From Zanthoxylum bungeanum (taxonomy: Eukaryota > Streptophyta > Magnoliopsida > Sapindales > Rutaceae), in the NCBI GenBank assembly GCA_019454045.1, contig SKCR01034764.1, forward strand, positions 16,565 to 80,564: a stretch of DNA of 64,000 bases, written 5' to 3'. This document shows positions 11,563 through 25,941 of this stretch, one piece after another. The position numbers were made by a program, and so were the translations under genes. Numbering within the stretch: the stretch's first letter is position 1; the number at the start of each line of letters is the position of its first letter. The notes beneath the pieces were generated by a model. The model saw nothing but the letters and a program-made list of their open reading frames with translations. It had not been told where the DNA came from and did not search any database.

Positions 11563-13089
11563 TATTGGGGTTGGTGCTCTGAACGCTAATTTATCATATT
11601 TATGACCGATTCATGAATACGCATAATCATTTTTTCCATATTATTTTTTATTTTATGATAGCATCTCTTATTTTTTATATACATATTCGATCTAATTTAG
11701 ATTATATTGAAACTAAATGAAGTTTAATGATATATATTAGACAAAGGACTTGAGAATATATAAAGTAGTACACAATTACAATGAGACTTATAATTGACAT
11801 TGGGAGGTGTCACCACCAGAGGTATATTCTCAAATAAAAGTTCATGGTTGAGATTTGCTGACACAAGTCGGTTAGTAAAATCTGTTGAGATTAGTACATA
11901 TCGTATATCGAGACCTGATCCGATGATTTATCCCAATGAACCATGAATATTGAGAGACTCGTATAGACATGTAGATATTTATTTGATAAGCACTGAACGA
12001 CTCAATGGATGAATCCTAATAGACGGCACACTAATTTCAATAGCAATACGTGGTTGTCATAATTTGTGAGTAGACAAATTATAAACACGAAATGTGTTTC
12101 GTGACAGATACACATGAACCAAGAGAGTCACACTAATAAAATATACTCATAGAGCAATAAGGAAATTTATTATGAATAATATGAATTATTTATAACATTA
12201 CACATAGCGGTGTATTTTTCGTATCTAATATGTATTTGTATTTGATACATAATTTGATTAGATACACATTATGTCCAATGAAATTTCGACACATGTCAAA
12301 TGAATAATTATTTAATTAATTAAGAGTTAATTAATTTAATAATTATTTATTAAAGAATATTCTTGGAATATTCTTTAATTAATTAGTTAGTTAATTGATC
12401 AGGCTTATTAGATAAGCTTGAGATTTGTCAAAATATTATTCATGTAAAGGTTGTATGTTTGGAATAATTTCGACCATGTATTATAATTATTGAAATGACA
12501 AAATTGGCCCCATTTTATAAAATAAAATTTCGGCCAAGCCTCCATTTTTATGGCTTGGAAAATTTTCTTAAGGCTTGAAGGGTTTAAGAGGAAGGGAAAA
12601 AATATGCATTTGATTTGGTTGAGTTTAACATCAAATTGAAAACATAAATGAAATTTTTAGGATCATAATTAAAGGCTTCCAAGAAAATTAAGGTAATTTC
12701 TTTATCCTTTGTATTGTAAATTATTTTCAATTGTTCTTAATTAGTTACATAAGATGTAATATAGATTCATGCTTATTTGATGTTCTAAGAATGTTATAAA
12801 CTAAATTAGGAAACCTAGATTTGCATGTGTGAAGCTAATTAGTGTGATTAGGCCAAATTAAGGTATATGACACCAAATTGTCATTCTAGAGTTGCTTGAG
12901 CCACTCCTTGGTGACCTATAATTATTCTTGAGTTACTTTATAGTGGTTGAATCTTAATTAGTGATGAAATATTTGGATTTGCATGATTTTTGGATTAGTT
13001 AGGGTTTAATGTGATTAATTATGTAATTAATCCAAAAGTGTTGATTTGGTGCTATTGAAGTGTTGTGGATGAAATTGGATGTGTGATAA
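11563..13089 (+). mobile_element. LTR copy C, left part, split by G
   Basis: It begins TATTGGGGTTGGTGC and follows copy D (52827 onwards) to 13089, where solo LTR G interrupts it. The remainder is 15312-15871. The five bases to the left (gtctc, 11558-11562) pair with gtgtc at 15872-15876, a 4/5 target duplication. The unit lies inside the integrase-proximal part of gypsy K. Confidence 0.7.
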
Positions 13090-15311
13090 TGTAGGAAACG
13101 CTTTCCCTCGCGCAGTGGAAAGGCCTTAGGCACATAGATCGACCTTGAAAAAAATTTCTGCCATATCCCTCTTTTGTCAGATTTGACCAGCCCCTGGCCT
13201 GATATTGTGCTTATATTTTTTACAATATTTTAGCCCGGAATAACCTCGTGCATGGGTTGAACCAAGTTCATTTGCTTTTAAGCCATGCGCCACGATGCGT
13301 GGTGATTTGTGTCGCGATGCTCAATGTCAGAAATTTCTGTCTGGATTTTCTTCATGAGTGTGTCGCGACGCGAAAGAGTGTGCGTCGTGACACGATCGTC
13401 TCCGAGTCACGACGCGCAGAGCCTGAAAGTTTCTGCCTGGTTTTTATTCTTTGGCGCATCGCAATGCTTTGTGGGAGTCGCGACGCGCTGGCTTGTTCCT
13501 GAAAGTTTGTGTGCTATCTTGAGTGCTTTCTTGATGTTATATCCAAGCCCCAAACGCAAAACCTGCCATGTGTATAAAGAAGAGAAATAAGAAGAAAGTT
13601 TGTTCCAACTCTGAAAGATCTTCCGAGCTATATCTGGCAACCAACAAAAAAAAGTGTGGGCTTCACTCACAAAATAAAATCCATAAACTCTTTAGAGATT
13701 CAAAAAAGATTTTGGAACCAACTCCCTAAATATTTTAGAGATTGAGTTAAGATTTGTCACATTAGAAATTTTCTTTTCCCTTTTGTTCTTTTTCTTTTTC
13801 TTTCAACACTTGAGAGAAAACAAGAACAAAGGTGGCTAGGTTTTTCAAGAATGAAAAAACCATCTCTAAAAAAAAAACTCTGTTTTTTCTTTTTATACTT
13901 AGGATTAATGTTAAACAAAAAACCTAAGTATATTTATCTCATAAATTCAGACACCCCTATTTTCTACACCTAATATTTGCAACAACCAACTTTTTATTAT
14001 TATCATAATGACAATTAAATGTAATATTGAAAAGGTGTAAAAAAAAAATATTAATGAAATATTGAATATTTACAAATCATATTTGAAAAATTCATCATTA
14101 CAATAAATGATATACAAATAATTCAATAAATATACATTAAATTAAATGATTATCCCATAATCATTTATTTAATAAAAATATTATATTAAATATAATATAA
14201 AGTTACATGTGTGACCAAATATACTATTAATCTCATTAATAATAATATATATATGTGAGTATATAATTGGACAATCCAATTATATTTAATTTACTACAGT
14301 ATATCGAGCTAGCACGATGACCAAATGGACCTACAGTTTCGAGCTCCAATAATCCCGGAATATTAATTAAACTCTTTAACAAAATATTCTGAATTATAAA
14401 TTTCGGGTTATTCCACTAAAAACCCAAAGTTCCACTCTTGTTGCCGTAGATAGATCATATAAGCCGAACTATGTCGGTGTCCATCGATATAATCATTGCA
14501 TACGGATTAACCTTTCACGAGTATCTCATAATTAGAGTCGGGTCATAATGTTTGTTATACCCTCTAATTATTTTTAACCTTAAGTATCATTGATTCTCTA
14601 ATGAACAATTTATTCATAACTATTATGAATATTAATCTTTTTCTATTCGTAATAAAAAGATGTGAGCACTCTAATCGTTCAAGTACCGAATCAACCCTTA
14701 ACAAGACATTTATTTATTTCTCGCAAGAATGAGTGAACTCTATGTCTATGTAAAATGTCCCCAGCTATACACCAAACCATGTCCCCAAAGTACGTAGCTA
14801 TTGGTCGAGATTGCTACACCAACCTTAACTTTGTAAATCAAAGGACATAGCCTGACATGAAGGAGTTTGCAGTACACTCAAGATTCAGATCAATCTATAT
14901 ATGACCATCTAGTATATTGAAATGAATTTCAAATTCATTTCTATATGGGTCCAGTTCTATATGATCACATCATATAAGGTGCCTACATTCTCATGTCACC
15001 ATATGGAAGATCCTTGATCAAGGTCGCCATATAATTATAGAATGGACCGCAACTATAGATAAGCCACAAAAAAGGTACCTATTTTATTTGCTCTCTATAG
15101 ACTATTTTAGAATACTAACTTCAGACTTAAATCCCCTTGTGTATGACACTCATATACTAAGTCTGAAGGCACATAAGTAATCAAGGGTAAACATGATAAT
15201 TTACAATATGTGAGTTAAATCAAATATTTTGATAAATGAATAATGCATCTTTTATTTCATAACAAATAATTTCGTTTACATTACATGAAGTTCTATGAAT
15301 ATATCCCAACA
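13090..15311 (-). mobile_element. Solo LTR G (2.2 kb) inside LTR C/E
   Basis: The unit runs from TGTAGGAAACG to ATCCCAACA and is flanked by exact GATAA duplications (13085-13089 and 15312-15316). The minus strand start, TGTTGGGATATATTC, is typical of copia LTRs, which suggests minus orientation. A cluster of palindromic cgcgacgc words lies at 13260-13500. No second LTR and no coding region were seen. Confidence 0.8.
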
Positions 15312-15871
15312 GATAATACATAGGAAAAAATTCTGGAATTGTTCCAAAATTATTTTGAGAATTTTCTCAAAAAACCGCATTAAGGATAAAATCAGAATTT
15401 AGGGAAATTATGGCTTTTGGCCATTGATACAATACTCGAAGTATTGTAGCAATGTGTATAGTATGTAGGAAAATTCTCGTAATTTTTTGGAATTATTTCG
15501 GATGCGTTTTAAGAATTTTCGGCACTAGGGAAAATGGTAATTTGTGGAAATTACCATAAATCAACTCCTATTAAATACTTGTCATTGTAGTAGTGGGCTG
15601 GTCGAGTTTCATAAATGATCTGACTGTCTAGATATCCTGGTTGGTCAGTTCGGTGAACCGGTAAGCAGTTAACGTATAATCACGGAATGTGTTTCCGAAA
15701 ATTTTACCATAAGTCATTTTGTGTAATCACTCTTTAATATTTGATATTAATGACTAATAAGGGTGATATATGGATAAATTTGAGGAATTTGATACCAATT
15801 AATTTATCCATATTAAAAAAAAAAATTTCGATTTCACCCACCGACACGCTTGCATAGTATTTGTCCCAACG
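15312..15871 (+). mobile_element. LTR copy C/E, right part
   Basis: It resumes copy C after insertion G and matches 56222-56804 of copy D (nacataggaaaa, a gaaccggt-rich stretch, then the cgacacgctt end). It ends tcccaacg at 15871, next to the imperfect target duplication gtgtc. Confidence 0.7.
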
Positions 15872-15944
15872 GTGTCTGATAAAACTAAACGAGGTGAATT
15901 AAGCAATCCATGAATCTCTGAAAGTACTTTCAGTCGGCATCCTA
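15872..15944 (-). mobile_element. 73-bp sliver of gypsy K between C/E and F
   Basis: This is the K sequence left between two nested insertions. Its last five bases (tccta, 15940-15944) are the left target duplication of copia F; K continues at 25942. Confidence 0.5.
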
Positions 15945-17976
15945 TGTTGGGTTTCTATGGTTCCAAGGATCGATTAAAGCAATGAAACATACATGTGAAT
16001 ACACGAAGAAGTTGCGGAATACTTACATTGAGCGGTTGAGCGATGCGACGAAGAACAAAAATTCTTTTCTTCCTCCAAGATAGCTCACGGCAATGGGCTG
16101 AATTTGTCCTCCAATTTTCGGCCATGGATGGTCCACCAAGCTCCAAGCTTTGGTTGAAATTTCATGCTCACATGTACGGTTCCCTATCACCTTCGCGTGA
16201 CCCCGAATGTGTGCTAGCACTCGGTGATTTTTGCCACAAAAATCACCTAGCTACTCCTCTTGGTTCACGGTGAAACCAGTGAAGGAAGAAGAAATTCTGC
16301 CCCTTGGGCGTGAAGATGAAGAGAAGAAAGAGAGAGGAGAGTTGTGTGTTAAGTGTTGGTGGTTGGGAAAATTGTGTATCTAATACACTTTTTGAATTCC
16401 CAAAATTCATTTTCCTTATTTTGCTTACAAAAGTCAAGCCATTAAAGGCTACAACCACTACATCAACTATTCACATACTTAATCAAGTGACAAGTTGTCA
16501 CATCACATCACTCAAAGTGACAAGTGATTTGACGCTTGATGCGACTAGTGATTTGACGCTTGATGTGACTTGCGGGCCGCACTTGAATTCGAAATGCGAG
16601 TGCGCTCGCAAACACTCTCGGCTCGGGTTCGCTAATTCCAAATTAACGAATTTTCTGTTGCGACGTAATTAAATAATTATGCCTAGCAAAATTACTATTC
16701 ACGTCGCTAACGAATTAATTCTAAATTAACTCGTTCGCCCGAATTAAAATCTAATTTTAATTCCGAGTCGAAATCCAATTTCGTATAATATATCAAATAT
16801 ATTATTTTATCGATTAATTCCAAATTAATCGTTATCTCTCTTTAATTAATATTTTATCCTAGATAAAATATCTCCGTAATTAATCCGAGATTAATTTTCT
16901 CTCTCATTTAATTAATCCCAGATTAATAAAGTACGAGTCATACGTCATCGGCGAATCTTCGGGAAGCGACCCATGAGATCCCCAGATATGTTGACAGTAA
17001 ATCCGGTTATCGGACTATCCGAACACGTAAGTACCTAGTACTACGTTTTTACCGATTTATAAGACAAGGTTGGCTTCTAGAAAAGCGTCATGCCTACCCA
17101 ATTCTCCAGAAATATCCTTACAGGAATATGTGATCTATATCAGGCGTAGTATACGTAGTATTGCGTATTTCGATCCAGTATCGGATGTCACGTGCAATGC
17201 CTGGGGCTAGAAATGTGTCTGCCCCGTACGAAGCATATATCGGATCTCTGGTAACTAGTCTCTATAATCGGATAATCATGACCTAGTCATATTATCCCGA
17301 TGACTGCAGTACATAAGAGAACCAGTTCTGTATCCTACGTGACCATCATCTCCACTATGACTGGAGTGATACTTCCATCTCGACATCACACCCAATACAC
17401 TACGATTCTCAATATACCCAGAAGAGGCGTACGCAGAACCGGTTAAAGCTCTGGACGACCAAAACCAAAGCATATTGATTGTCGCAAGTATTAGCTGTGT
17501 AAGTCTCAGGTTAAGACCAAATACATCTATCCTGATTCGGACTTCCATAGACACATAGTCATACTACCAATGGAATTCCGAGGGGTCTATCCAGAGCGAA
17601 GCTGTTTTCCGTACCATCGGTAAAACACAACCTCCTACTACACTTGCATGAGTATCTTATACCCAAATATATGATAACTATGTCGTTATGCCCTCACAAC
17701 GCGCACAAGTGTAATACTAGTCTTTTTCGCATTATCGATGTCCAATCTCGATAATACTTTGACTAGGGATATTTAATGATTAAACCTTCGTGGATTGATA
17801 TTGTCTCATATCATCTCAATCCGGAACTAATCATATGGACCTTCTACCATTTATACATCTTGGTAATCTAATTACAAATGATAGAAGAGCAATTTCATTT
17901 GTCACATAGTTAATTTGTACAACAAGACCATATGATCTGTACAAATAGTGAAGCTATAGGTCTTAACTGTCCAACA
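15945..17976 (-). mobile_element. 3' LTR of copia element F
   Basis: This is a 2.03-kb LTR, TGTTGGGTTTC...GTCCAACA, nearly identical to 23904-25936. On the minus strand the polypurine tract GCCAAGTGGGAGAT (17977-17990) lies directly upstream of it, so it is the 3' LTR. The outer flank is the duplication tccta. Open frames within it (for example 16304-16672 plus) have no counterpart in known proteins and are treated as chance. Confidence 0.9.
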
Positions 17977-17990
17977 ATCTCCCACTTGGC
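17977..17990 (-). other. Polypurine tract of copia F
   Basis: The minus strand reads GCCAAGTGGGAGAT directly before the 3' LTR. This is the usual copia arrangement and fixes the orientation of F. Confidence 0.8.
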
Positions 17991-20900
17991 CTATAGCCAG
18001 TCACTCGAGTGTCTTACACCCAAACTATGTACGGTTCGCTCAAACTTCTGCTGAGAAATGCTTTCGTCAGCGGATTTGCATGATTATCATCTGACTCGAT
18101 TTGTACGATCATCACATCGCCACGATGTATGATCTGAACGAATCAGATGAATATATGAAGTATATATCTGGATCGTTGATGAGACCATTAATTCTTTAGC
18201 ATGTGCTGAAGCCTAGCTCAGCTGCTAACAGAACTATATCTAATCTAATTAGATTTATTATCGATCCAAAAGGCTTCTATTGCTGCCTCAGCTGTAGCAA
18301 TAATCCATTTTTGTTGTTTATTCGGTAACAGTATCTTGCTTGGAAGATTTCCAACTCACTGTTCCGTTATTCAAAATGTATAGTACCGTTGTTACAACTT
18401 ATAGTCGTTATCGTTAGGAAACTTGCAGCAGTGAACCTAGTCACTTTAAGTTCTCATTCTCCACAGTTTAAGACATCATCATTAGTTCTCTAAGATACTA
18501 AAGGATTTTCTTAACTTCAATCCAATGACTATCACTTGGATTGACCTGATTGTGACTATATATGCTCAAAGCGTATGAGACATCAGGTCGCGTACATTTA
18601 TATTTTAATGTACGAGTTCTCGAAGAGTTTCAACAACTTTTAGATCTATCCCAGTAGATCTTTATTCCTTGAATAAAGGTTGTTTCTCCCAAGATTCTAC
18701 GGAGAATTTTTATGAAAGCCAAGCTTTCACTGATTGTATTTATGGGAATATCATTTCCAAGAAATGATATGTCATCATTATTTAGGACATTTATGTCAGT
18801 GCGCTCCCACTAACCTTCTTATATACACAAGAATCAATTTCATTTTGAATTAAATCATACACCATTATGATTACATCAAAGCGATAGTTCCAATAACCCA
18901 ATGCTTGCTTCAATCCATACATGGATCGAATAACCTGCAAACCTTGTTTACTTGTTTTGGTACGACAAAACCAACAGGATGTTGTAAACATCCTCCAAAA
19001 GGTTTCCGTTTAAGGAAAGCGATTTTCCGTTCAGCTGTCATATTTCATAAATGAAACATGCAGTATCAGCAAGCATTATCCAAATGGATTTACCAATGGC
19101 AACAAGTAAAAGGTTTCATCATGATCGACACAATGTTGATAACGATACATTTTCGCTACAAGCCTAGCTTAGTACGTTGGTACGTTGCCATCCATGTATG
19201 TCTTCCTTGAAGACTTAAATAGTACCAATAGGCACAATGCCTTTCGGTACATCAACCAGTATCCAAACTTAGTTGATATACATGGAATCCATTTCGGATA
19301 TCATGGCACTTTGCCATAAAAGGGAGTCGATACCTTGTATCACTTCCTCATACGTAGTCAGTTCGTATTTCTCAATAAGATTGACATCTTTATGAGGTGA
19401 GATCAGAAACCCATACCCCAGGTTGTCTTCTGACTCTCTCCGGCTTACGTGGTTCTTGTGTATTCGAATATTATTGGTATAGTTTCATCCTTGATGAACT
19501 ATTTGTGTTCCATTAAGATTCGGTGCCTGGAACAGTATTACTCTGATTTTCATCGAGTTTTACTTTCCTCCCACTTACCACTGCATATAGGTATTCCTCT
19601 TAGGAAAACCGCATGGCGAGCAACAATTACATTGTTCTCTAGTGAGTTGTATAAGTACTATACTTTGGTTTCCATATGATAACCTACAATTTGGCACCTA
19701 TCTGATTTGGGTTCTAGTTTGGTATCATCCAAACATATGCCTAGCATACCCAAATCATCAGGAATGAGAAAACCCAGTTTCTTTCATGTTCATATCTAAT
19801 ATGAAGTCTGTCAAACAGATTTTTATGGAACCTTATTCTAAATAAGTTCTGCACTGTTAATGCGTATCCGTTGAAAGAAATGGTAGCTCAGAGCGACTCA
19901 TGATTAACCTTATCATGTCCAACAAAACTCGGTTTATCCGTTCGGACACACCATCAAACTGACGTGTTCCGGGAGGAGTCCTCATTGAAAGAATACTATA
20001 CTCTTTCAAGTATTTGAGAAACTTATTGCTTAAGTATTTTCATCATGGTCTAACCGTGATGTTTTAATACTTTAGCCGATGTGTTTGTCTATTTCGTGTC
20101 GAAACTCTTTGAATTAATCAAAAGTTTCTGATTTGTGTTTCAAAAGAAACACATAACCATTACGCGATGACACATCCGTAAAGGTCACGAAATATTCATA
20201 TCCATCTCTAGCTAGCTAGACATGGGCCCACTTACGTCACTATGAATGAGGGCTAACAGACCGATGGCATTTGCACTTTTACCAAGTAAAAAGGTGTTTT
20301 AGGCACTTTGCCCAATAGACTAGATTCGTAGACATTATTTGATTAGAATCAAATTTGTCATAATATCCACTCTTCGAAAGTGTGGATATACGAGTCTTGT
20401 TTAATTGTGTCCCAGACAACAATGCCACATTTAAGTCTCAACTGATTGAATCAGTTTTGAGCTATTTCTTTGTCATGTTATATGTTTGAGACTCATTTAT
20501 ATTCAAAATATAAATATTATTATTCACATCTAATGTGTTTATCTTTATATCATCTTTATATAATAAAACACTTTAGTGTTCTAGAATATAAAGGTAACGG
20601 GTTAAACCCTGATACAAAGATAATGTATCTAGTCAAACTAGTTACATTTTAACAGTTTTCTAATTTAAGTCACACACCCAAAGGGTAGTTCCTAACGTAT
20701 GTGTCTACGGTTAAAATAGCGACTCTCGTCCCATTTCCGATTCGCAGATAAATCTCAACTGAAGTCATTATCCTACTTTTCAGCAGATTCTGGCACACCA
20801 GTACGATTTATGTACCACACTCAGTATCTAAAATCCAATTTTAATACTAGTAGTGACATGTTAAGGTCAGAGCCTTACCCGTCTTCAATTCTTTCATGTC

Positions 20901-23886
20901 TGCCTTGTCCATACGGCAGTCACGCTTCCGTGTCCCTGTTTGCCACATTTTAGGTAGACATTTTAGGATATGTCATTTATCTTCCCAGAAGATTATAATG
21001 ATTTTGCCTTTGCCCTTTTTCACATCCCAGAAGCCTTTGGCCAAGCCTTGGCCTTCTAGAATATCGAAGTAAGATGCGACTTGCGCTTCTTGCCTTATTG
21101 TAAACTTTGGCTTTGTCTCATTGAGAATAGCCATCAACTCTCCAAGAGTTTACTATTGCAATTTAGTACTTCTAAGATCTAAGGATAGATCTATGAAGAT
21201 CCTTTAATTTCATTATCATACTATAAGGATCTAATCCTTAGTTCTGATTAAGAAATTAAGGAGTCTATTCGGCAAGCTTAATGGATTAAGCACTAAAGTT
21301 ATCATCACATGAATATTCCAAATCTCATGTTCTACTGTTTGCTTAACTCCGGGCATTGCCTAAGATGTTATTTTATCAAATAAAGTAACTTCTTAGTTTT
21401 CAGGACTATCCTGATTCATTATTCCCAATTTGAAAATTAAAGTCGTTTAAAGACATTTTCCCCAGGATTATGTTTTAAACACTAATCTTTCAATTTTATC
21501 TTGATTCTAATAGTCCAACTATTTAATCAACGATTTTAGATACTATTTATTATAATGATTACTATAGTCTAACTATATAATCAACTATAATTTAATAGGT
21601 TAAATTCAATTATATTGATTACTATAATCCAATTATAAAATCAACTATAAATGATCAATTAAATTCAAATATATTGATTACTATAATCTAATTATATAAT
21701 CAACTATAAATTAATAGTTTGAATACAGTCCAACTGTTTTATTAAAACAACTATTAAATATTAGTCTAACTAATATATTAATTTATTTGACGAATATTTG
21801 ATATGAGCGCGTATGGCAAGTAACTAAACGAATATTGCAAATTTAATACTTGCCTCCCACTATTTTTCGGCGAACATCTAACCCTCTGTCGAGTACTCGG
21901 GAAACCTTGTTTCCTAGTGGGCTAGGATCCCGTTAAATAACACACAATCTTGACTTTGGCCAACAAATTGTATGATAATTAACTAGGTAGATCTCTAAGA
22001 TCAATGGATCTCATCCAATTCCTAGATCCAGTAGGTGGAACATCAAAGTCCGAAACATATATCTCATATATGCCAATATATCCAATATATTGCCTAACCT
22101 TTTTCCTCTGAATCAAATCAGCCTTGGCTTTGGCACAACAAACTTAGTGATCCCAGTTTAAGCGGAACCCATTGACCTTGGAAAGCTTTGTAATCAATGT
22201 CGATGGACAAGAAGTGATCTTGACTTTGGCCAACAAATCACAACTTGGACAAGACACCGATATGTAACAAAGCTCTCATGATTCAAACACATCCTCGACA
22301 GACAAAGGCCTTGATTTTGGCCAACAAACCAATGCAAGTCTTGGATCTTGAGTAAGAATCACTCAATGGAAGGAAAAACGCTTAATATTATCTGAGGGTT
22401 TTTCGCGTGCAAAGGAAACCAATTTATTATCTTTGTTAAGGTCTCATCATCATACACCCTTAAATATGCATTCTAAACACATAATAAGGCGCGTAAATAA
22501 ATAATAATGATATGCGGATGGATACTTTACACATTGTTCCTAGAATAAATCTCTTCATTCTCTCTCTCCCGCTAGCACAAGTATTGCTTCTACCCAATTA
22601 CATAACACGACAGAAACCTCATTTACATTGAGGGGAATAGGTGAGAAGAGAAATACACAGAGTAAGGAGGTAATAGGCTGGACACGCAGGTCCAATTAAT
22701 AAATTCTAAATTTATTACAACAATTTCCAAAATTGCCCCACCCATCTAATATCCATCCGACATACATTATTCATGCATCGCAACCATGTATTCACACAAG
22801 CATGTTATCAATCAGTCTAATCCAATTAATTAATCTGATAATTAATGACCATCCAATGTTCAAACCACGATTTGATTTTGCTCGAGTCCAACTCGTTTTG
22901 CGAATAAGTACTCAAAGTACGAATTCTTGAATTAAATTAAACTACAACATTAAATCCAATTTAATATGCATTTAATACTAATTCACTATTTAATTCCAAA
23001 TTAAACATTACACTTTATTAACGAACTTTTACGACTTAGATACTAAATCTAACTGTTACGGGTCTCAAAGCCCGATTAACATCTAATGTTAATTTAATTA
23101 AAGTTCAATGGGCTTTTAATTAATTTCTTAAGGCATGGACTTTTGGTCAATATGGGTCAAACCCAAATACCAAAGCCCATTTAAAGGAATCACTTTTATA
23201 TGCCTAGAAACCAATTTAGGCCCATTAGGCCCAATTAATATATTAAGGTCCATTAGTCATAATTGGACTTTATGGAAATGGTTTTGGGCCCAATTGGATC
23301 CAACCAATTTAGCTTAAACCCATCTTGGTACAACAAAGCCCATTAAAGCCCAATTACAACTTTACAAGCCCAATTCCAAATTTGGCCCAACATAATTAAA
23401 TTCCAAAATTCCAATTTCACAATTTAATTATTCAAAGTGTATTGCCATAATTAATTACCCAAATCAATATTTCTAAAACATCAATTTACACAATTAATTA
23501 TGCTCATCATCATAAAACATGTCCAACACATTTTAATCAAAAAATCAAACCCATTTCATGCTCATATAGTCTCGGCAATTTGGGCATTTTATGTCTGATT
23601 CGAATCCAATCCAATTAAATCCAATTCAACTTTAAATCAACATTCCCAATTGATTTTGAGTCATCCAATGAATCAAAAATCAAAAATACCAAGACATTTA
23701 GGGAAAGGTAGTATTCAGCCAAGCCTCACCAATTGGGCAAAAATTGATCCAATCAAAATTTATGAAATTGATCCAATCCAACTTCAATTAAACATCATTT
23801 AAGCATACTCAATCAATTAATTTAACCAAATCATGCTCAAAATCAATTTACCCAATTTTAACCCTAAGTTCAAGTTTCATGCTCAA
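17991..23886 (-). pseudogene. Degenerate copia gag-pol of element F
   Basis: The internal region carries a copia polyprotein on the minus strand that is interrupted by stops and frameshifts throughout. Recognisable pieces, in minus order: a gag zinc-knuckle remnant near 20890-21000 (a KRDCR-like end), integrase core near 20080-20200 (FTDVSSRNGYVFLLKHKSE) with later GLLPEHVS/GFLIP segments to about 19750, reverse transcriptase with RSMYGLKQA and CVYKKVSGSA at 18791-18991, and an RNase H piece with TAEA near 18270. The order gag-IN-RT-RH is the copia order. About 1.4 kb between the primer-binding site and gag (22500-23880) is a non-coding leader rich in gcccaatt words. No protein is made from this copy. 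Confidence 0.85.
21540..21722. repeat. Three ~60-bp AT-rich tandem repeats inside copia F
   Basis: The word tgattactata recurs at 21556, 21616 and 21675, each time followed by ataatcaactataa. This gives a period of 59-60 bp. Confidence 0.8.
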
Positions 23887-23890
23887 CTTG

Positions 23891-23902
23891 GCTCTGATAT
23901 CA
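23891..23902 (-). other. Primer-binding site of copia F
   Basis: The minus strand reads TGATATCAGAGC one base after the 5' LTR. This differs by one base from the standard copia site complementary to initiator tRNA-Met (TGGTATCAGAGC). Confidence 0.85.
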
Positions 23903-23903
23903 T

Positions 23904-25936
23904 TGTTGGGTTTCTACGGTTCCAATGATCGATTAAAGCAATGAAACATACATGTGAATAAACGAAGAAGTTGCGGAATACTTACATTGAGCGGTTGAGC
24001 GATGCGACAAAGAACAAAAATTCTTTTCTTCCTCCAAGATAGCTCACGGCAGTGGGCTGAATTTGTCCTCCAATTTTCGGCCATGGATGGTCCACCAAGC
24101 TCCAAGCTTTGTGTTGAAATTCCATGCTCACATGTGCGGTTCCCTATCACCTTCGCGTGACCCCGAATGTGTGCTATCACTCGGTGATTTTTGCCGCAAA
24201 AATCAACTAGCTTCTCCTCTTGGTTCACGGTGAAACCAGTGAAGGAAGAATAAATTCTGCCCCTTGGGCGTGAAGATGGAGAGAAGAAAGAGAGAGGAGA
24301 GTTGTGTGTTAATTGTTGGTGGTTGGGAAAATTGTGTATCTAATACACTTTTTGAATTTCCAAAATTCATTTTCCTTATTTTACTTTCCAAAAGTCAAGC
24401 CATTAAAGGCTACAACCACTACATCAACTATTCACATCACTCAATCAAGTGACAAGTTGTCACATCACATCACTCAAAGTGACAAGTGATTTGACGCTTG
24501 ATGCGTCTAGTGATTTGACGCTTGATGTGACTTGCGGGCCGCACTTGAATTCGAAATGCGAGTGCGCTCGCAAACACTCTCGGGCTCGGGTTCGCTAATT
24601 CCAAATTAACGAATTTTCTGTTGCGACGTAATTAAATAATTATGCCTAGCAAAATTACTATTCACGTCGCTAACGAATTAATTCTAAATTAACTCGTTCG
24701 CCCGAATTAAAATCTAATTTTAATTCCGCGTCGAAATCCAATTTCGTATAATATATCGAATATATTATTTTATCGATTAATTCCAAATTAATCGTTATCT
24801 CTCTTTAATTAATATTTTATCCCAATAAAATATCTCTGTAATTAATCCCAGATTAATTTTCTCTCTCATTTAATTAATCTCATATTAATAAAGTGCGAGT
24901 CATACGTCATCGGCGAATCTTCGGGAAGCGACCCATGAGATCCCCGGATATGTTGACAGTAAATCCGGTTATCGGACTATCCGAACACGTAAGTACATAG
25001 TACTACGTTTTTACCGATTTATAAGACAAGGTTAGCTTCTAGCAAAACGTCATGCCTACCCAATTCTCCAGAAATATCCTTACAGGAATATGTGATCTAT
25101 ATCAGGCGTAGTATACGTAGTATTGCGTATTTCGATACAGTATCGGATGTCACGTGCAAGGCCTGGGGCTATAAATGTGTCTGCCCCGTACGAAGCATAT
25201 ATCGGATCTCTGGTAACTAGTCTCTATAATCGGATAATCATGACCTAGTCATGTTATCCCGATGACTGCAGTACATAAGAGAACCAGTTATGTATCCTAC
25301 GTGACCATCATCTCCACTATGACTGGAGTGATACTTCCATCTTGACATCACACCCAATACACTACGATTCTCAATATACCCAGAAGAGGCGTACGCAGAA
25401 CCGGTTAAAACCCTGGACGACCAAAACCAAAGCATATTGATTGTCGCAAGTATTAGCGGTGCAAGTCTCAGGTTAAGACCAAATACACCTACCCTGATTC
25501 GGACTTCCATAGACACATAGTCATACTACCAATGGAATTCTGAGGGGTCTATCCAGAGCGAAGCTGTTTTCCGTACCATCGGTAAAACACAACCTCCTAC
25601 TACACTTGCATGAGTATCCTATACTCAAATATATGAGAACTATGTTGTTATGCCCTCACAATGCGCACAAGTGTAATACTAGTCTTTTTCGCATTATCGA
25701 TTTCCAATCTCGATAATACTCTGACTATGGATATTTAATGATTAAACCTTCATGGATCGATACTGTCTCATATCATCTCAATACGGAACTAATCATATGG
25801 ACCTTCTACCATTTATACATCTTGGTAATCTAATTACAAATGATAGAAGAGCAATTTCCTTTGTCACATAGTTAATTTGTACAACAAGACCATGATCTGT
25901 ACAAATAGTGACGCTATGGGTCATAACTGTCCAACA
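23904..25936 (-). mobile_element. 5' LTR of copia element F
   Basis: It is the partner of 15945-17976, with scattered substitutions (about 16 differences in the first 400 bases, fewer later). It is followed on the right by tccta (25937-25941), the exact copy of 15940-15944. Complete element: 15945-25936, about 10 kb, on the minus strand, inserted in gypsy K. Confidence 0.9.
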
Positions 25937-25941
25937 TCCTA

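Noticed and set aside
16304..16672. 122-residue plus-strand frame in the copia LTR, and minus-strand frames in both LTR copies of F
   Set aside because: They lie in LTR sequence, differ between the two LTRs by substitutions that break the frame, and match no protein.
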